A DNA stretch of 64,000 bases, taken from the NCBI GenBank assembly GCA_963660435.1, contig CAVKYI010000001.1:248001-312000 (forward strand), written 5' to 3'. The position numbers and the translations under genes were made by a program. Shown here piece by piece: positions 43,901-51,423 of this stretch; position 1 is the stretch's first letter; every line of letters begins with the position of its first letter. Source of the DNA: Hallerella sp963660435 (GTDB taxonomy: Bacteria; Fibrobacterota; Fibrobacteria; Fibrobacterales; Fibrobacteraceae). The notes below the pieces were generated by a model. That model made no database searches. It saw only the letters and a list, made by a program, of their open reading frames with translations, and was not told where the DNA came from.

Positions 43901-46283
43901 GCTGGGTTCGATTGTCCTGTACGAATGGAGTTGCGGAAATCCCGGCGTGGCAGGAAACCGCTTTGTCGCATCGACGACAACGCCGCGCTATACGGCGATA
44001 ATGCCCGCTTCGCCGGTGAACGGTTACCAGTGCATTATCCGGGTGACGGACGATGACGGCAATACGGCGAGCGACACGACGAAGATTTCCGTTCTCCTGG
44101 ATCCGCCGACGGTCAAGGTTTCCCAGGAAACGATAACGGCTCGTCCGGGATTTCCCGTGCACCTGGATGCGACAGCTTCCGATTGGCTGGGCTATATCGT
44201 AAAGCGCGAATGGAGCTGTGGCGGACCGTCCGAAGTGTCGAACAACTGGAAGAAGGTTTCCGATTACGATACGACATGGACAACGCCAAGCAATCCGCCT
44301 GCGACATATTATTGCGTCGCGCGGGCGACCGATGACGACGGCAACACGGCGGAAGATACGGTTCGTGTCTCGTTTACGACGGAAATTCCGGTCATTACCG
44401 TCGATAACGATCTGGTCTATATCCTCGCGGGAACCTCGACCGAGTTGACGGCGCACGTGAACAAGGCATGGCAGGGAATCAAGCGCTACACGTGGACTTG
44501 CGGCACGAAGAACTCGTCTGCGCTTTCGGATACGTCTTCGAAGAACGATCACCATGTCTGGTGGAATGTCGGTTCGGACTATTCTTCGTCGGACTTCTAT
44601 TTCTGGGACACCGATGCGAAGGGAAAGGCGGACAGTACGGTCATCAAGCTTTCGAAGGCAAACGATGAATTCCTGTGCATCGTCTTCGCCGAAGAGACCG
44701 GGACAGATTTTGTCGCGACCGATACGACGGTGATTCGCCGGATGACATCGCTACCGGTAGGCGTCATCACGATGCCCGATACCGCTTACCTGTGGAGTCT
44801 GGACTCCTCCGTTTCGGATATCGCCAAATACTGGTATATGCCCGAATTTGGCGGAAGCGACTCGAAGCTCGGAACGCTAGGCGACAGAAAGGCGCAGGCC
44901 TTCTATTGGAATTTCAGCAACGTGAGCGCCGATTACTGGTACGAAGGAAACACGGACGGAACGCTCGATACGAATATCGCGGAATTCAACACGGCGTTCC
45001 TCCGGCAGTCCGCGGAAGGTTCGATGACTGTCCAGCTGAGCTACTATGATTCTTCCAAGGTCGGCATGGACCAGAACTTTGTCGATAGGCACCGGGCGGA
45101 AACCGTTTCCAAGAAGATTTATTTCCGCAAGGCGTGGAACAACATTTCGAGCGCGAAGGATTCGGTTATGGAAAAGAGCACGGACGAGAACGGTCCCGCC
45201 ATTGCCTACTGCAAGGATCGCCTGGTCGCAGCCTACGTGAAGGAAGACGGATCGGTCGCGACGAAATACCGGAACGGGACGGGTGCTTCCTGGACGGCAT
45301 TTGGAAGTCCGAACTTCTCGAATGTCAAGGCACAGACTCTCTACATGGCATGTGACGGCAACGACAATCTCTATCTTTCCTTCATCGGCTCTTCGGATGC
45401 AAAGGGGCACGTCTATAAATCGACCGGTTCGACCGGGACGTGGACGGAACTCGGCTCCGGGCTGGGGTCGGAACTTTCGATGTTCAAGCTTCGGATAAAT
45501 CCCAAGACGAACAATCCCTCGGTGGCATGGGTCGGAACGGTCAGCGGGCAGGCAAGTGTCGCCCGCATCCAGGACTATTCCTCTTCTTCGTGGGGGAGCG
45601 CCTTCAATCCGCTCTATTCCTCCGGTTGGCAGAATCGCGAAATCGACATGGCGTTCGACGATTCGGGAAACAGGCTTGTCGTCGTGACGGGTTACGCTTC
45701 GAATGACTATACGATCTACTACTACTACATTCCGAGCGGACAGACAAAGACTTCGAGCAAGGGAAATTACAATATCGCCATCAATGCGGAATCCATCCAG
45801 GCGTTCTATTCGAACGGCTACTACCATGTCGGTTTCCGCAGCCGCGATGACGACGGTCTTCCGCGTCTATCCCGCGCCCCGAAAGCGTCCGTCGCTTCAA
45901 AGAACGCCTTCACGACAAGCGGCACGGAATTCGAAGCGTTCGGGCATCGCTGCTACAATACGTTCTTCGCGGTAGATGGAAGCGGAAATCCCATCCTCGC
46001 CATCGACGACGCCTACTTTGCGCGAAATTCGCATGTCCACGTCTATCGCTATACGAACGGCTGGATTGAACTGGGCGAAAACGAACTGCCCTATTTCAAG
46101 AATCTCTTTGCCGCTGCCAATTCCTACTATGTCCGCGGATTCCGTCCGCAGCTTGTCGTGTCGCCCGATGGAAAGATTTTCCTTTCGATGCGTGCGCAGG
46201 AAACGGCTTCGAGTGCGGCGTCGAGCCTTCCGGGAACGAAGAACGGTCCGCTAGTCATGGAATTCCTGGGAGACAACTGGTGA
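40998..46283 (+). CDS. Giant surface lipoprotein with tandem PKD/Ig-like repeats and a propeller-like C-terminus
   Basis: 1761 residues from the ATG at 40998 (AGGAAA upstream). Lipobox LVGC with Cys18. The N-terminal half holds Ig-like domains. A carboxypeptidase-regulatory-like domain lies near residues 370-450 (GTLYGYAKFQGRTAHNGIQIVMENLEN). Tandem repeats of about 90-100 residues follow, encoded roughly at 43229-44385: each starts DPPTV or DRPSI, has a xxWSCG-type Cys and ends C-x-x-R-x-TDDD. Two more divergent copies flank them. The paired Cys could be disulfides. The C-terminal third (from about 1390) has Asp/Gly-rich blades such as CDGNDNLYLSFIGSS, like a beta-propeller. It may be an adhesin or polysaccharide-binding protein. 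The downstream gene overlaps its stop (TGATG). Confidence 0.82.
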   Translation: MKKHLILFVALLLFLVGCSRESDIRVNGSLRNNHSVVFAFTERPDSVESFVDSVSALDSVYTFDTLTVTVHDSIYLMGFLKYNANKVLRYAWKTGDRDTLLSGTNGGLFTYAYDSAGIYSPLFIAVDGANARDTAGRGQFIRVIDTPPDISVAKDTLWVRGERDANVSFFATDSFGRIDSAFIVLLSGKNAAVETFKASPAADSGAFTATVKFKSAKSHLDANNEIRYVYGAKDEDGNVSTDTAVLHFNKIPTIRLLQPDSASRQSIYVSRFAFYYAGSDEDNPTDLRYSIRVGKSPDNAGTAPVLTDANLVASNIREKSWEAITDSVWNMDKNLKGRLYWQVSVTDGLDTATSPTWNFFFGDLNATTGTLYGYAKFQGRTAHNGIQIVMENLENRNYTFSHTNEKGYFSVKVDPGTYRIYARDTTGFGYKRMILDSQYVEMGDERLVATMLLQDSMAPKIRIDSYDTLLTSRDVRFAGSLSDSGSQVAKAVAWLDGKDVALSVLKVNEWAMNLGDLTDGMHDFRFVVLDSAKNVSDTARISFRVKASSIDLKVNGQATAMISEEGSFRFEAAVENVRPLPDSVSWICTIEGKQFMVPRSPVEADSVARITLSASEVKENGAVPGNLYTMRASVLNGTVIDSVRFGFLGENPNVYFLTPKRDTAVSMNDPLFFSVESFPGADATIQSIAWNCAATISEGFACPSATADSATLAWKTVGEKKVVVTLTDSEKRTAKDSMIVRVVSDPPSVTIKADADTVRQKINASLKFTVSASDKFGTVKSLEWGCGTNAARIAFDSSASIQPGKSVSAQMNVSLPKEETDAYKCIVRATDDDGEQGFDTLYFRAVLDRPSITLFTSSADVKINSRVRFAGSAVDTLGSIVGYEMYCGTSVKNPSWISISRPDTTLTMPATACTWYCVMRVTDDDDLTAMDTATYNVLLDPPTVRASEDTLTVSIKDTVTLNAIASDRLGSIVLYEWSCGNPGVAGNRFVASTTTPRYTAIMPASPVNGYQCIIRVTDDDGNTASDTTKISVLLDPPTVKVSQETITARPGFPVHLDATASDWLGYIVKREWSCGGPSEVSNNWKKVSDYDTTWTTPSNPPATYYCVARATDDDGNTAEDTVRVSFTTEIPVITVDNDLVYILAGTSTELTAHVNKAWQGIKRYTWTCGTKNSSALSDTSSKNDHHVWWNVGSDYSSSDFYFWDTDAKGKADSTVIKLSKANDEFLCIVFAEETGTDFVATDTTVIRRMTSLPVGVITMPDTAYLWSLDSSVSDIAKYWYMPEFGGSDSKLGTLGDRKAQAFYWNFSNVSADYWYEGNTDGTLDTNIAEFNTAFLRQSAEGSMTVQLSYYDSSKVGMDQNFVDRHRAETVSKKIYFRKAWNNISSAKDSVMEKSTDENGPAIAYCKDRLVAAYVKEDGSVATKYRNGTGASWTAFGSPNFSNVKAQTLYMACDGNDNLYLSFIGSSDAKGHVYKSTGSTGTWTELGSGLGSELSMFKLRINPKTNNPSVAWVGTVSGQASVARIQDYSSSSWGSAFNPLYSSGWQNREIDMAFDDSGNRLVVVTGYASNDYTIYYYYIPSGQTKTSSKGNYNIAINAESIQAFYSNGYYHVGFRSRDDDGLPRLSRAPKASVASKNAFTTSGTEFEAFGHRCYNTFFAVDGSGNPILAIDDAYFARNSHVHVYRYTNGWIELGENELPYFKNLFAAANSYYVRGFRPQLVVSPDGKIFLSMRAQETASSAASSLPGTKNGPLVMEFLGDNW
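43229..44385 (+). repeat. Four tandem Ig/PKD-like coding repeats
   Basis: Units begin near 43229, 43540, 43815 and 44099, about 275-310 bases each. Units 3 and 4 start with the same bases GATCCGCCGACGGT. Each encodes a WSCG-type strand and a C..R.TDDDG strand. Confidence 0.7.
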
Positions 46284-46708
46284 TGAAAATCGAATTGGCG
46301 GCCATTTGCGATGCGGCGACCGACCAGAGCGGAAAGCTCAACATGCTCGGCGTGTTCGACTACGTCGAAGCGGAACTTCCTATCGTCATCCCGAGATGCT
46401 CCGCCGTCTTTCGGGTTCGCTATACCCGGTCGGAAGTGTCTTCCCACGATCTGGAGGTGACGATTCGGAATACGCTCGACGAAAAGGAGCTTATCCCGCC
46501 GATTCGCAGTTCGGTAAATTTTCTCCCGATTCCGGACCGCATGGATTCGGCGGCGGTCAACCTGATTCTGAACATGAACCGGATGCGCGTGTCGGATGGC
46601 GGGAAATACCTGCTCCACTTGCGGATAGACGAGGTTCTGGTCGAAGCGACCCTTCCCATCTATGTTCGCGATCTGACACCGCAGGAACCCAATCCGCTAG
46701 CGAGCTGA
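46283..46708 (+). CDS. DUF6941-like small cytoplasmic protein
   Basis: 141 residues from the ATG at 46283, which overlaps the stop of the giant lipoprotein gene (TGATG). There is no signal or membrane segment. MKIELAAICDAATDQSGKLNMLGVFDYVEAELPIVIP is the characteristic opening of the DUF6941 family: a strand, a short loop GKLNxLG and a P-V-x-P strand. It is a beta-sandwich protein of unknown role. Its end overlaps the phosphopantetheinyl transferase gene on the opposite strand by 12 bp. Confidence 0.78.
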   Translation: MKIELAAICDAATDQSGKLNMLGVFDYVEAELPIVIPRCSAVFRVRYTRSEVSSHDLEVTIRNTLDEKELIPPIRSSVNFLPIPDRMDSAAVNLILNMNRMRVSDGGKYLLHLRIDEVLVEATLPIYVRDLTPQEPNPLAS

Positions 46709-47257
46709 TTCGGGTTTCGAAAAATTCCTTGCGGCGATCGAACAGGCGAAGGGTTCCGGAAGCGGAAGCGTGAAGTCGCAGAGAAACGTCTCGCCGATTT
46801 TTTCGGGAATCACGCTTTGCGATAGGGAGTCTTCGAAAAAGGAGCCTCCGGCGCACTTGAAAAGAGCTTCCTTGCGGCACCATAGGCGGTAAAACTCGGC
46901 GAGAGCGCTTTCCTTGGAAAGTCCGCTTCGAAAGAGTATCTCCTTTTCGGCTTTTGAAAAGAAACGTTCCGCGATTCGCAGCGTTCTCGGACGGATCTTC
47001 TCGATATCCACGCCGACCCGGAGAGAAAACGAATAGGCGAGTACGCAAATTCCCTTGCTGTGTGTCCAGTTAGCGTCGAACCCGCAGCGCGGAAATTCGG
47101 GCCTTCCACCTGGGGCGGTCGAAATGTCCGCCTCGGAGAGAGACATTCCCGATACCTCGGAAAGTTCGGAAAGAACCGCCCTGCGGTGGTCTTTCAGCGG
47201 AACAAGGCACCAGAAGACGGAACCCAGTGGCGTTTTCAGTTCTTCATGCTTTGCCAT
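46697..47257 (-). CDS. 4'-phosphopantetheinyl transferase
   Basis: 186 residues from the ATG at 47257. The Mg-binding motif is RVGVDIEKIRPR (Asp84, Glu86), and the second motif FYRLWCRKEALFKCAGG has Trp126, Lys129-Glu130 and Lys134, as in the Sfp/AcpT group. It transfers phosphopantetheine from CoA to a carrier-protein serine. The length is between AcpS and full Sfp. Whether it serves fatty-acid or secondary-metabolite carriers is not visible; no carrier gene is nearby. The promoter is shared face to face with the lipoprotein gene at 47292. Confidence 0.92.
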   Translation of the reverse strand: MAKHEELKTPLGSVFWCLVPLKDHRRAVLSELSEVSGMSLSEADISTAPGGRPEFPRCGFDANWTHSKGICVLAYSFSLRVGVDIEKIRPRTLRIAERFFSKAEKEILFRSGLSKESALAEFYRLWCRKEALFKCAGGSFFEDSLSQSVIPEKIGETFLCDFTLPLPEPFACSIAARNFSKPESAR

Positions 47258-47261
47258 TTCG

Positions 47262-47281
47262 CTAGAATATAAATTTTCTAG
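47262..47281. promoter_or_regulatory. Symmetric divergent promoter core
   Basis: A perfect inverted repeat CTAGAA (47262-47267) / TTCTAG (47276-47281) encloses TATAAA (plus strand, 47268-47273) overlapping TATATT (minus strand, 47271-47266). These fit -10 boxes for the genes at 47292 (plus) and 47257 (minus), only 34 bp apart. Confidence 0.5.
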
Positions 47282-47291
47282 TTTGATAGCC

Positions 47292-47768
47292 ATGCGATTG
47301 CTGGTGATTTTGGCGACCCTGTTTCTCGCTTCCTGCGGGAGCGTGAATAACGGTTGGCTTGCCGATGGCGGCGGCTACATGAAGCTTTCCGTCGGCGGAA
47401 CCGAGTATCGGCTGGATATCGCGTCAGATGACGGCGATGTCCGCTTGCGTTCGAACAAGCATTTTGTCCGGTTCCTCGGAAAGGACGGGAAGGGAACGCA
47501 GTTGCAGATTCTGGTGAACAAGCCCGTTCTCGGAAAAAACTCTCCCCAGACAAATCCTAGCTATACGTTTCTCGTGGTGGAAGGCAGCACGCCGGCGCGC
47601 ATTGTCGATGCCGATTCGAGCTATGTTGTCTTTGACCAGAAGGATTCCTCGCTGTGGAGCGCGGACCTGCACCTTGTCTTTAACCATTGCGGAATCGAGG
47701 AATGCGACACGTCGAAGGTCCTTGTGACCGGCAGGATGCGCTATTGGGTAGATCCGGACGATTATTGA
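47292..47768 (+). CDS. Small lipoprotein of unknown function
   Basis: 158 residues from the ATG at 47292. The open frame extends upstream, but that part shadows the gene on the other strand. The lipobox is LASC with Cys15. The mature part is a compact beta-rich domain (YMKLSVGGTEYRLDIASDDGDVRLRSNKHFVRFLGKDGKGTQLQILVN..) with two Cys (HCGIEEC). The family is not recognised. A tRNA gene follows. Confidence 0.75.
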   Translation: MRLLVILATLFLASCGSVNNGWLADGGGYMKLSVGGTEYRLDIASDDGDVRLRSNKHFVRFLGKDGKGTQLQILVNKPVLGKNSPQTNPSYTFLVVEGSTPARIVDADSSYVVFDQKDSSLWSADLHLVFNHCGIEECDTSKVLVTGRMRYWVDPDDY

Positions 47769-47778
47769 GAAAAATCCC

Positions 47779-47807
47779 TTGACAGAAACCGAAAAAGTTT
47801 TTACTAT
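47779..47807 (+). promoter_or_regulatory. Sigma-70-type promoter of tRNA-Val
   Basis: TTGACA (47779-47784) and TACTAT (47802-47807) are separated by 17 bp, placing the start of transcription a few bases before the tRNA. Confidence 0.8.
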
Positions 47808-47820
47808 TGGAAAACCCTAC

Positions 47821-47894
47821 GGACGATTAGCTCAGCTGGTTAGAGTATTACCTTGACATGGTAGGGGTCACTGGTTCGAGTCCAGTATCGTCCA
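47821..47894 (+). tRNA. tRNA-Val (anticodon GAC)
   Basis: 74 bases. The acceptor stem is GGACGAT / ATCGTCC with discriminator A. The D arm is GCTC..GAGT, the anticodon loop TTGACAT gives anticodon GAC (decoding GUC and GUU), and the T arm contains GGTTCGAGTCC. The CCA end is not encoded. It has its own promoter and terminator. Confidence 0.96.
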
Positions 47895-47898
47895 CGAA

Positions 47899-47926
47899 AA
47901 GCTCCGTTTCAAGCGGGGCTTTTTTG
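47899..47926 (+). terminator. Rho-independent terminator after tRNA-Val
   Basis: AAGCTCCG (47899-47906) pairs with CGGGGCTT (47914-47921) with one T-G wobble, followed by a T run. Confidence 0.85.
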
Positions 47927-47961
47927 TTTGGAGAGGGGAGTAAATCTCGTCGATGAGCAAG

Positions 47962-47996
47962 AATTGTCAATAATTGTCGAAAACCGGATTTATATT
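47962..47996 (+). promoter_or_regulatory. Promoter region of the recCBD operon
   Basis: TATATT (47991-47996) is a likely -10. Two copies of AATTGTC (47962-47968 and 47972-47978) lie upstream with a 10-bp period and could be a regulator site. Confidence 0.45.
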
Positions 47997-48020
47997 TAAT
48001 TCGAACCGCAGGAACACATT

Positions 48021-51000
48021 ATGGCTTTACACTTGAAATTTGCGTTGAATCTGGATACAATCGCGGACGAGATGATCGACCAGGTGTCGAAAGTATGGAA
48101 CGATCCGTTCGATGCGCCGACCGTTATTTTTTCGGAATACAAGCTGGAGCAGTGGTTCCGCTTGCGCTGGCTAGAAAAGCGAGGCGTCCTTGCCAATCTG
48201 AACAGAAAATCCATCGACAAGTTCCTGATGGAAATCTTGATCGGGGATGATCCGAAGAAGAAAAAGCTTTCGGCGGATATGTTGCGCAACGTGATTCTTG
48301 CCTATTTGCAAAAAAAAGATGAATTGGGCAAGGCAAACTTTGAAAAGCTGGACGGACAGGTTTGCAAGTATCTGCTTGCCGGCGGAAATTCTATCGATGA
48401 ACATCGACTCTTTGATTTTGCAAACAAGCTGTCTGGGCTTTTCCTGGAATACGAAACGAGCCGTCCGAGCGCGTTCTTGAGCGGGAGGCCCGGGATTTTG
48501 GACTGCTGGAAACAGGGAAACCTGAAACCGTTCTTTGTCGATAGAAATGGTCGCGAAGCGGAAAACGAAGGATGGGAACGGGAACTGTATTCGGCGATTT
48601 TTCACAATTCCGAAGACGGCGATTCGCTGCTGACAAAAGTTTTCAAGTCGGCGGAAAACGAATTCCTGACATTGCCGTTCTTGTACGAAGACTGTAAGCG
48701 TGGCGGCGGTTTTCGCATGAAGTCGAAGCAACCGGTCTTTATCCTGGGCCTTTCGGGAATGGGGCAGTTCTATCGCGTACTCTTTCAGGAATTCGCCAAG
48801 GAACACGAAGTGTATGCGTATATCCAGAATCCCTGCATGAAGTTCTGGGAAGACATGGAGTTTCGGAAGGCGAGCCTTGATGAAAAGTTCGCATTGGACG
48901 AAGAGTCCGAGGAACCCTTGAAGGAAGATGAAAACAGCTTGCTCAGGGCCTGGGGGCGCGCTGGTCGGGACAGCATCAAGCTCTGGAGCCTGGCGGACGA
49001 CTATATCGGAGGTTTTCCGGACGACGTGGTGGAACCGTATGCAAGGGAAATCGGTTCGCACGATACTTTTCTGCATGAACTGCAATGGATGATCGCGAAT
49101 CGCACGAACCAATCCGAAAAGCTCCCTTCTCTCTCGAAAGATGGAAGCTTGACGATTACGTCGGCGCCGAATCGTATCCGCGAAGTGGAAAACTTGCATT
49201 CGGAAATCTGCAAGCTGCTGGAAAAGGGAGAATCTGTCCGAAACATTCTTGTGGTGTCTCCGGTCCTTTCGGATTATCGTACGGCGATCTTGCAGGTCTT
49301 CGACCAGAACGAAAAAGGGAGCAAGGATGGTGTCCATCTGCCCTTTGTCCTGGTGGATTCCGCTTCCAGGGAATCACTCGTCGCTGACGCCCTGGAACAT
49401 TTGTTCGCTATCAAGAAAAGCAAATCGCTTTCCCGTTCCGATTTTTTCGCTCTTGTCCGCAATCCTGTCGTTCAGGCTGCGCAGGGGATCGATCCTTCCG
49501 AGATTTCCAATTGGGAAGGCTGGGTCAGCGGCATGAACATCTACCGCGATCATACGGCAAAGTCCAATGAAAAGGACGATTGGCTGTGTGGCGTTCGACG
49601 CCTGCTTCTCTCGCGCTTGACAAATTCTGTCGTCGGCGAATATATGCCTTACTCCGACATGGCTTCTTCTGTCGATCGTTCGCTGAATCGTTTTGCGGAT
49701 TTGGTAAACGATCTGGAATGGCTTTGTCAAAAGGGAACATTTGTTTTTAAAGAGGAAATAGCGGAAATTCGAGAATTTTTCAGTCGCTGGCTTTTGCTAG
49801 GCGATGCGCCTGCCGGTCTTGGCGGCGAATCGATTGTATTTGCCTCGGTTCTTTCCGCGCTGGAAAACCTGAACTACCAGTTTGCAGCCGGTGCGGAGCG
49901 GATTTCCTGGGAAATTCTTTCGCAGACGTTGAACGAGGCCGCCCAAACTTCGGAATACAGTTGCGGAAGCCTGTTTGTCGGTGGAATTCCTTTTATGAAG
50001 TTCGCCCCGAACCGCACGATTCCGGTCCGTCATCTCTTCTTTTTGGGAGCGAACGCCAAGGATTTTCCGGGAACGAAGTCTTACGATTCTCTGGACTTGC
50101 GCGAGTCCGTTCCGCGCTGGCCGGGTGACGATTCCTCCGTGGAAAAAAATCGCTACGCGTTCCTTTGCCAGCTGATGAGCACGAGCGAAAGTTTTCACAT
50201 CAGCTACCAGGGGATGTATTTGCCAAAGGACGAAGAACTTTATCCGTCTTCGGTGGTGAACGATTTGATTGCGGCTTCGAAAGAATCGCTCGAGACCTGT
50301 CTATTGACGCTCGACGAGACTCGGCCGAATTCGGAACTTTACACGGAACGGGAACGGCGCAACAAGCGGACGCTGGATTCCTTTGGCAAGGAGGAAAACG
50401 ACAAGTGCATTTCCTTTGCGGAAAACTTGCCTTGGTCTTCCGAAAATTCCCGGAAGCCGCCGGAGCGGGTTTCGGATTATGACATTCGAAAATTCCTGGA
50501 AGATCCGTTTGAATTCCAGGTGGCCCATGTGATAGATTGCGATAGGGTGGATGAAGATCCGGAAAAGATTTCCATGGAACCGATTTCCATAGGAAACCTT
50601 GAACGTACTTCCTTGTTAAAAAAGTCGATCGCGCAAAAACTGGGAATTCCGGTGAATGAAAATGAACGCGTGAACAAGGAATCGCTTCGCTTGCAGGGGA
50701 CGTTGCCGTTTGGCGCTTTCGGCGAACGGAATTGGGAAGATTTGAATGAATGCGCCGAGAACTTTTGCATGCGGATTCGCGAAGAGTTCCCTTCGGCTGA
50801 TTGGAATTTCCGGTCGGAAAAACTGGATGTCCTGTTGAAGGAATGGACGCTTACGGGTTTGGCTAGAATCTTGGCGGAAAAAAGGGGAAACCCAAATCGG
50901 CTTGTTCTGGTAGAAGTGAAAGAGAAGAACTTCAAAGTCGCTTCGATCCTTTCGGGATACGTTTTGGCTTTGGGACTGCTTGCCGCCAAGCGTTGTACGC

Positions 51001-51422
51001 AGGTTTCCGTTTGTCTTTTCGTTTCCGGTGGACAGAAGAAAAAGGATGAAATTGCTTTCGACCTGAAAACGCTTGAAATTGCCGTGGATGCGGTAGAAGC
51101 TGCAAATCGCTTGAATCTTCTATACGAAAAAATGTATGTGGAGAAATACCGGAAAATCGTTCCGCTGTCTTTGTACGAAGACAAGGAAATCAAGACTCCG
51201 CGTCTTTTAAGCAAAAAATTGGAAATGTCATGGAAATATTTTGACGGGAAAGACCTTTTTGATTTGCATCGTAAGGGATTTTCCGGGTTTTCTGAAGATG
51301 ATTTTGAAAGGGAATGGAACGAGGCGAAAGAAAATATGCTCGCTTTGATGCCGGAAATCGGCACTTTCATGCAACAGGCGGAAATGGAAAAAACGACAAA
51401 GGGTAAAAAGAAGGTTGGCTGA
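48021..51422 (+). CDS. recC: Exodeoxyribonuclease V gamma subunit (RecC)
   Basis: 1133 residues, normal for RecC. Residues 30-60 (DAPTVIFSEYKLEQWFRLRWLEKRGVLANL) match the opening of RecC proteins (..V.s..m..WL...l....Gi.ANl). PVRHLFFLGANAKDFPG and FHISYQGM are the inactive helicase-like motifs. The C-terminal nuclease-like fold is inactive in the family. RecC splits DNA and recognises Chi in the RecBCD helicase-nuclease that processes double-strand ends. recB follows directly, with overlap. Codon use is less biased than in the hydrolase genes. Confidence 0.92.
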   Translation: MALHLKFALNLDTIADEMIDQVSKVWNDPFDAPTVIFSEYKLEQWFRLRWLEKRGVLANLNRKSIDKFLMEILIGDDPKKKKLSADMLRNVILAYLQKKDELGKANFEKLDGQVCKYLLAGGNSIDEHRLFDFANKLSGLFLEYETSRPSAFLSGRPGILDCWKQGNLKPFFVDRNGREAENEGWERELYSAIFHNSEDGDSLLTKVFKSAENEFLTLPFLYEDCKRGGGFRMKSKQPVFILGLSGMGQFYRVLFQEFAKEHEVYAYIQNPCMKFWEDMEFRKASLDEKFALDEESEEPLKEDENSLLRAWGRAGRDSIKLWSLADDYIGGFPDDVVEPYAREIGSHDTFLHELQWMIANRTNQSEKLPSLSKDGSLTITSAPNRIREVENLHSEICKLLEKGESVRNILVVSPVLSDYRTAILQVFDQNEKGSKDGVHLPFVLVDSASRESLVADALEHLFAIKKSKSLSRSDFFALVRNPVVQAAQGIDPSEISNWEGWVSGMNIYRDHTAKSNEKDDWLCGVRRLLLSRLTNSVVGEYMPYSDMASSVDRSLNRFADLVNDLEWLCQKGTFVFKEEIAEIREFFSRWLLLGDAPAGLGGESIVFASVLSALENLNYQFAAGAERISWEILSQTLNEAAQTSEYSCGSLFVGGIPFMKFAPNRTIPVRHLFFLGANAKDFPGTKSYDSLDLRESVPRWPGDDSSVEKNRYAFLCQLMSTSESFHISYQGMYLPKDEELYPSSVVNDLIAASKESLETCLLTLDETRPNSELYTERERRNKRTLDSFGKEENDKCISFAENLPWSSENSRKPPERVSDYDIRKFLEDPFEFQVAHVIDCDRVDEDPEKISMEPISIGNLERTSLLKKSIAQKLGIPVNENERVNKESLRLQGTLPFGAFGERNWEDLNECAENFCMRIREEFPSADWNFRSEKLDVLLKEWTLTGLARILAEKRGNPNRLVLVEVKEKNFKVASILSGYVLALGLLAAKRCTQVSVCLFVSGGQKKKDEIAFDLKTLEIAVDAVEAANRLNLLYEKMYVEKYRKIVPLSLYEDKEIKTPRLLSKKLEMSWKYFDGKDLFDLHRKGFSGFSEDDFEREWNEAKENMLALMPEIGTFMQQAEMEKTTKGKKKVG

Positions 51423-51423
51423 A

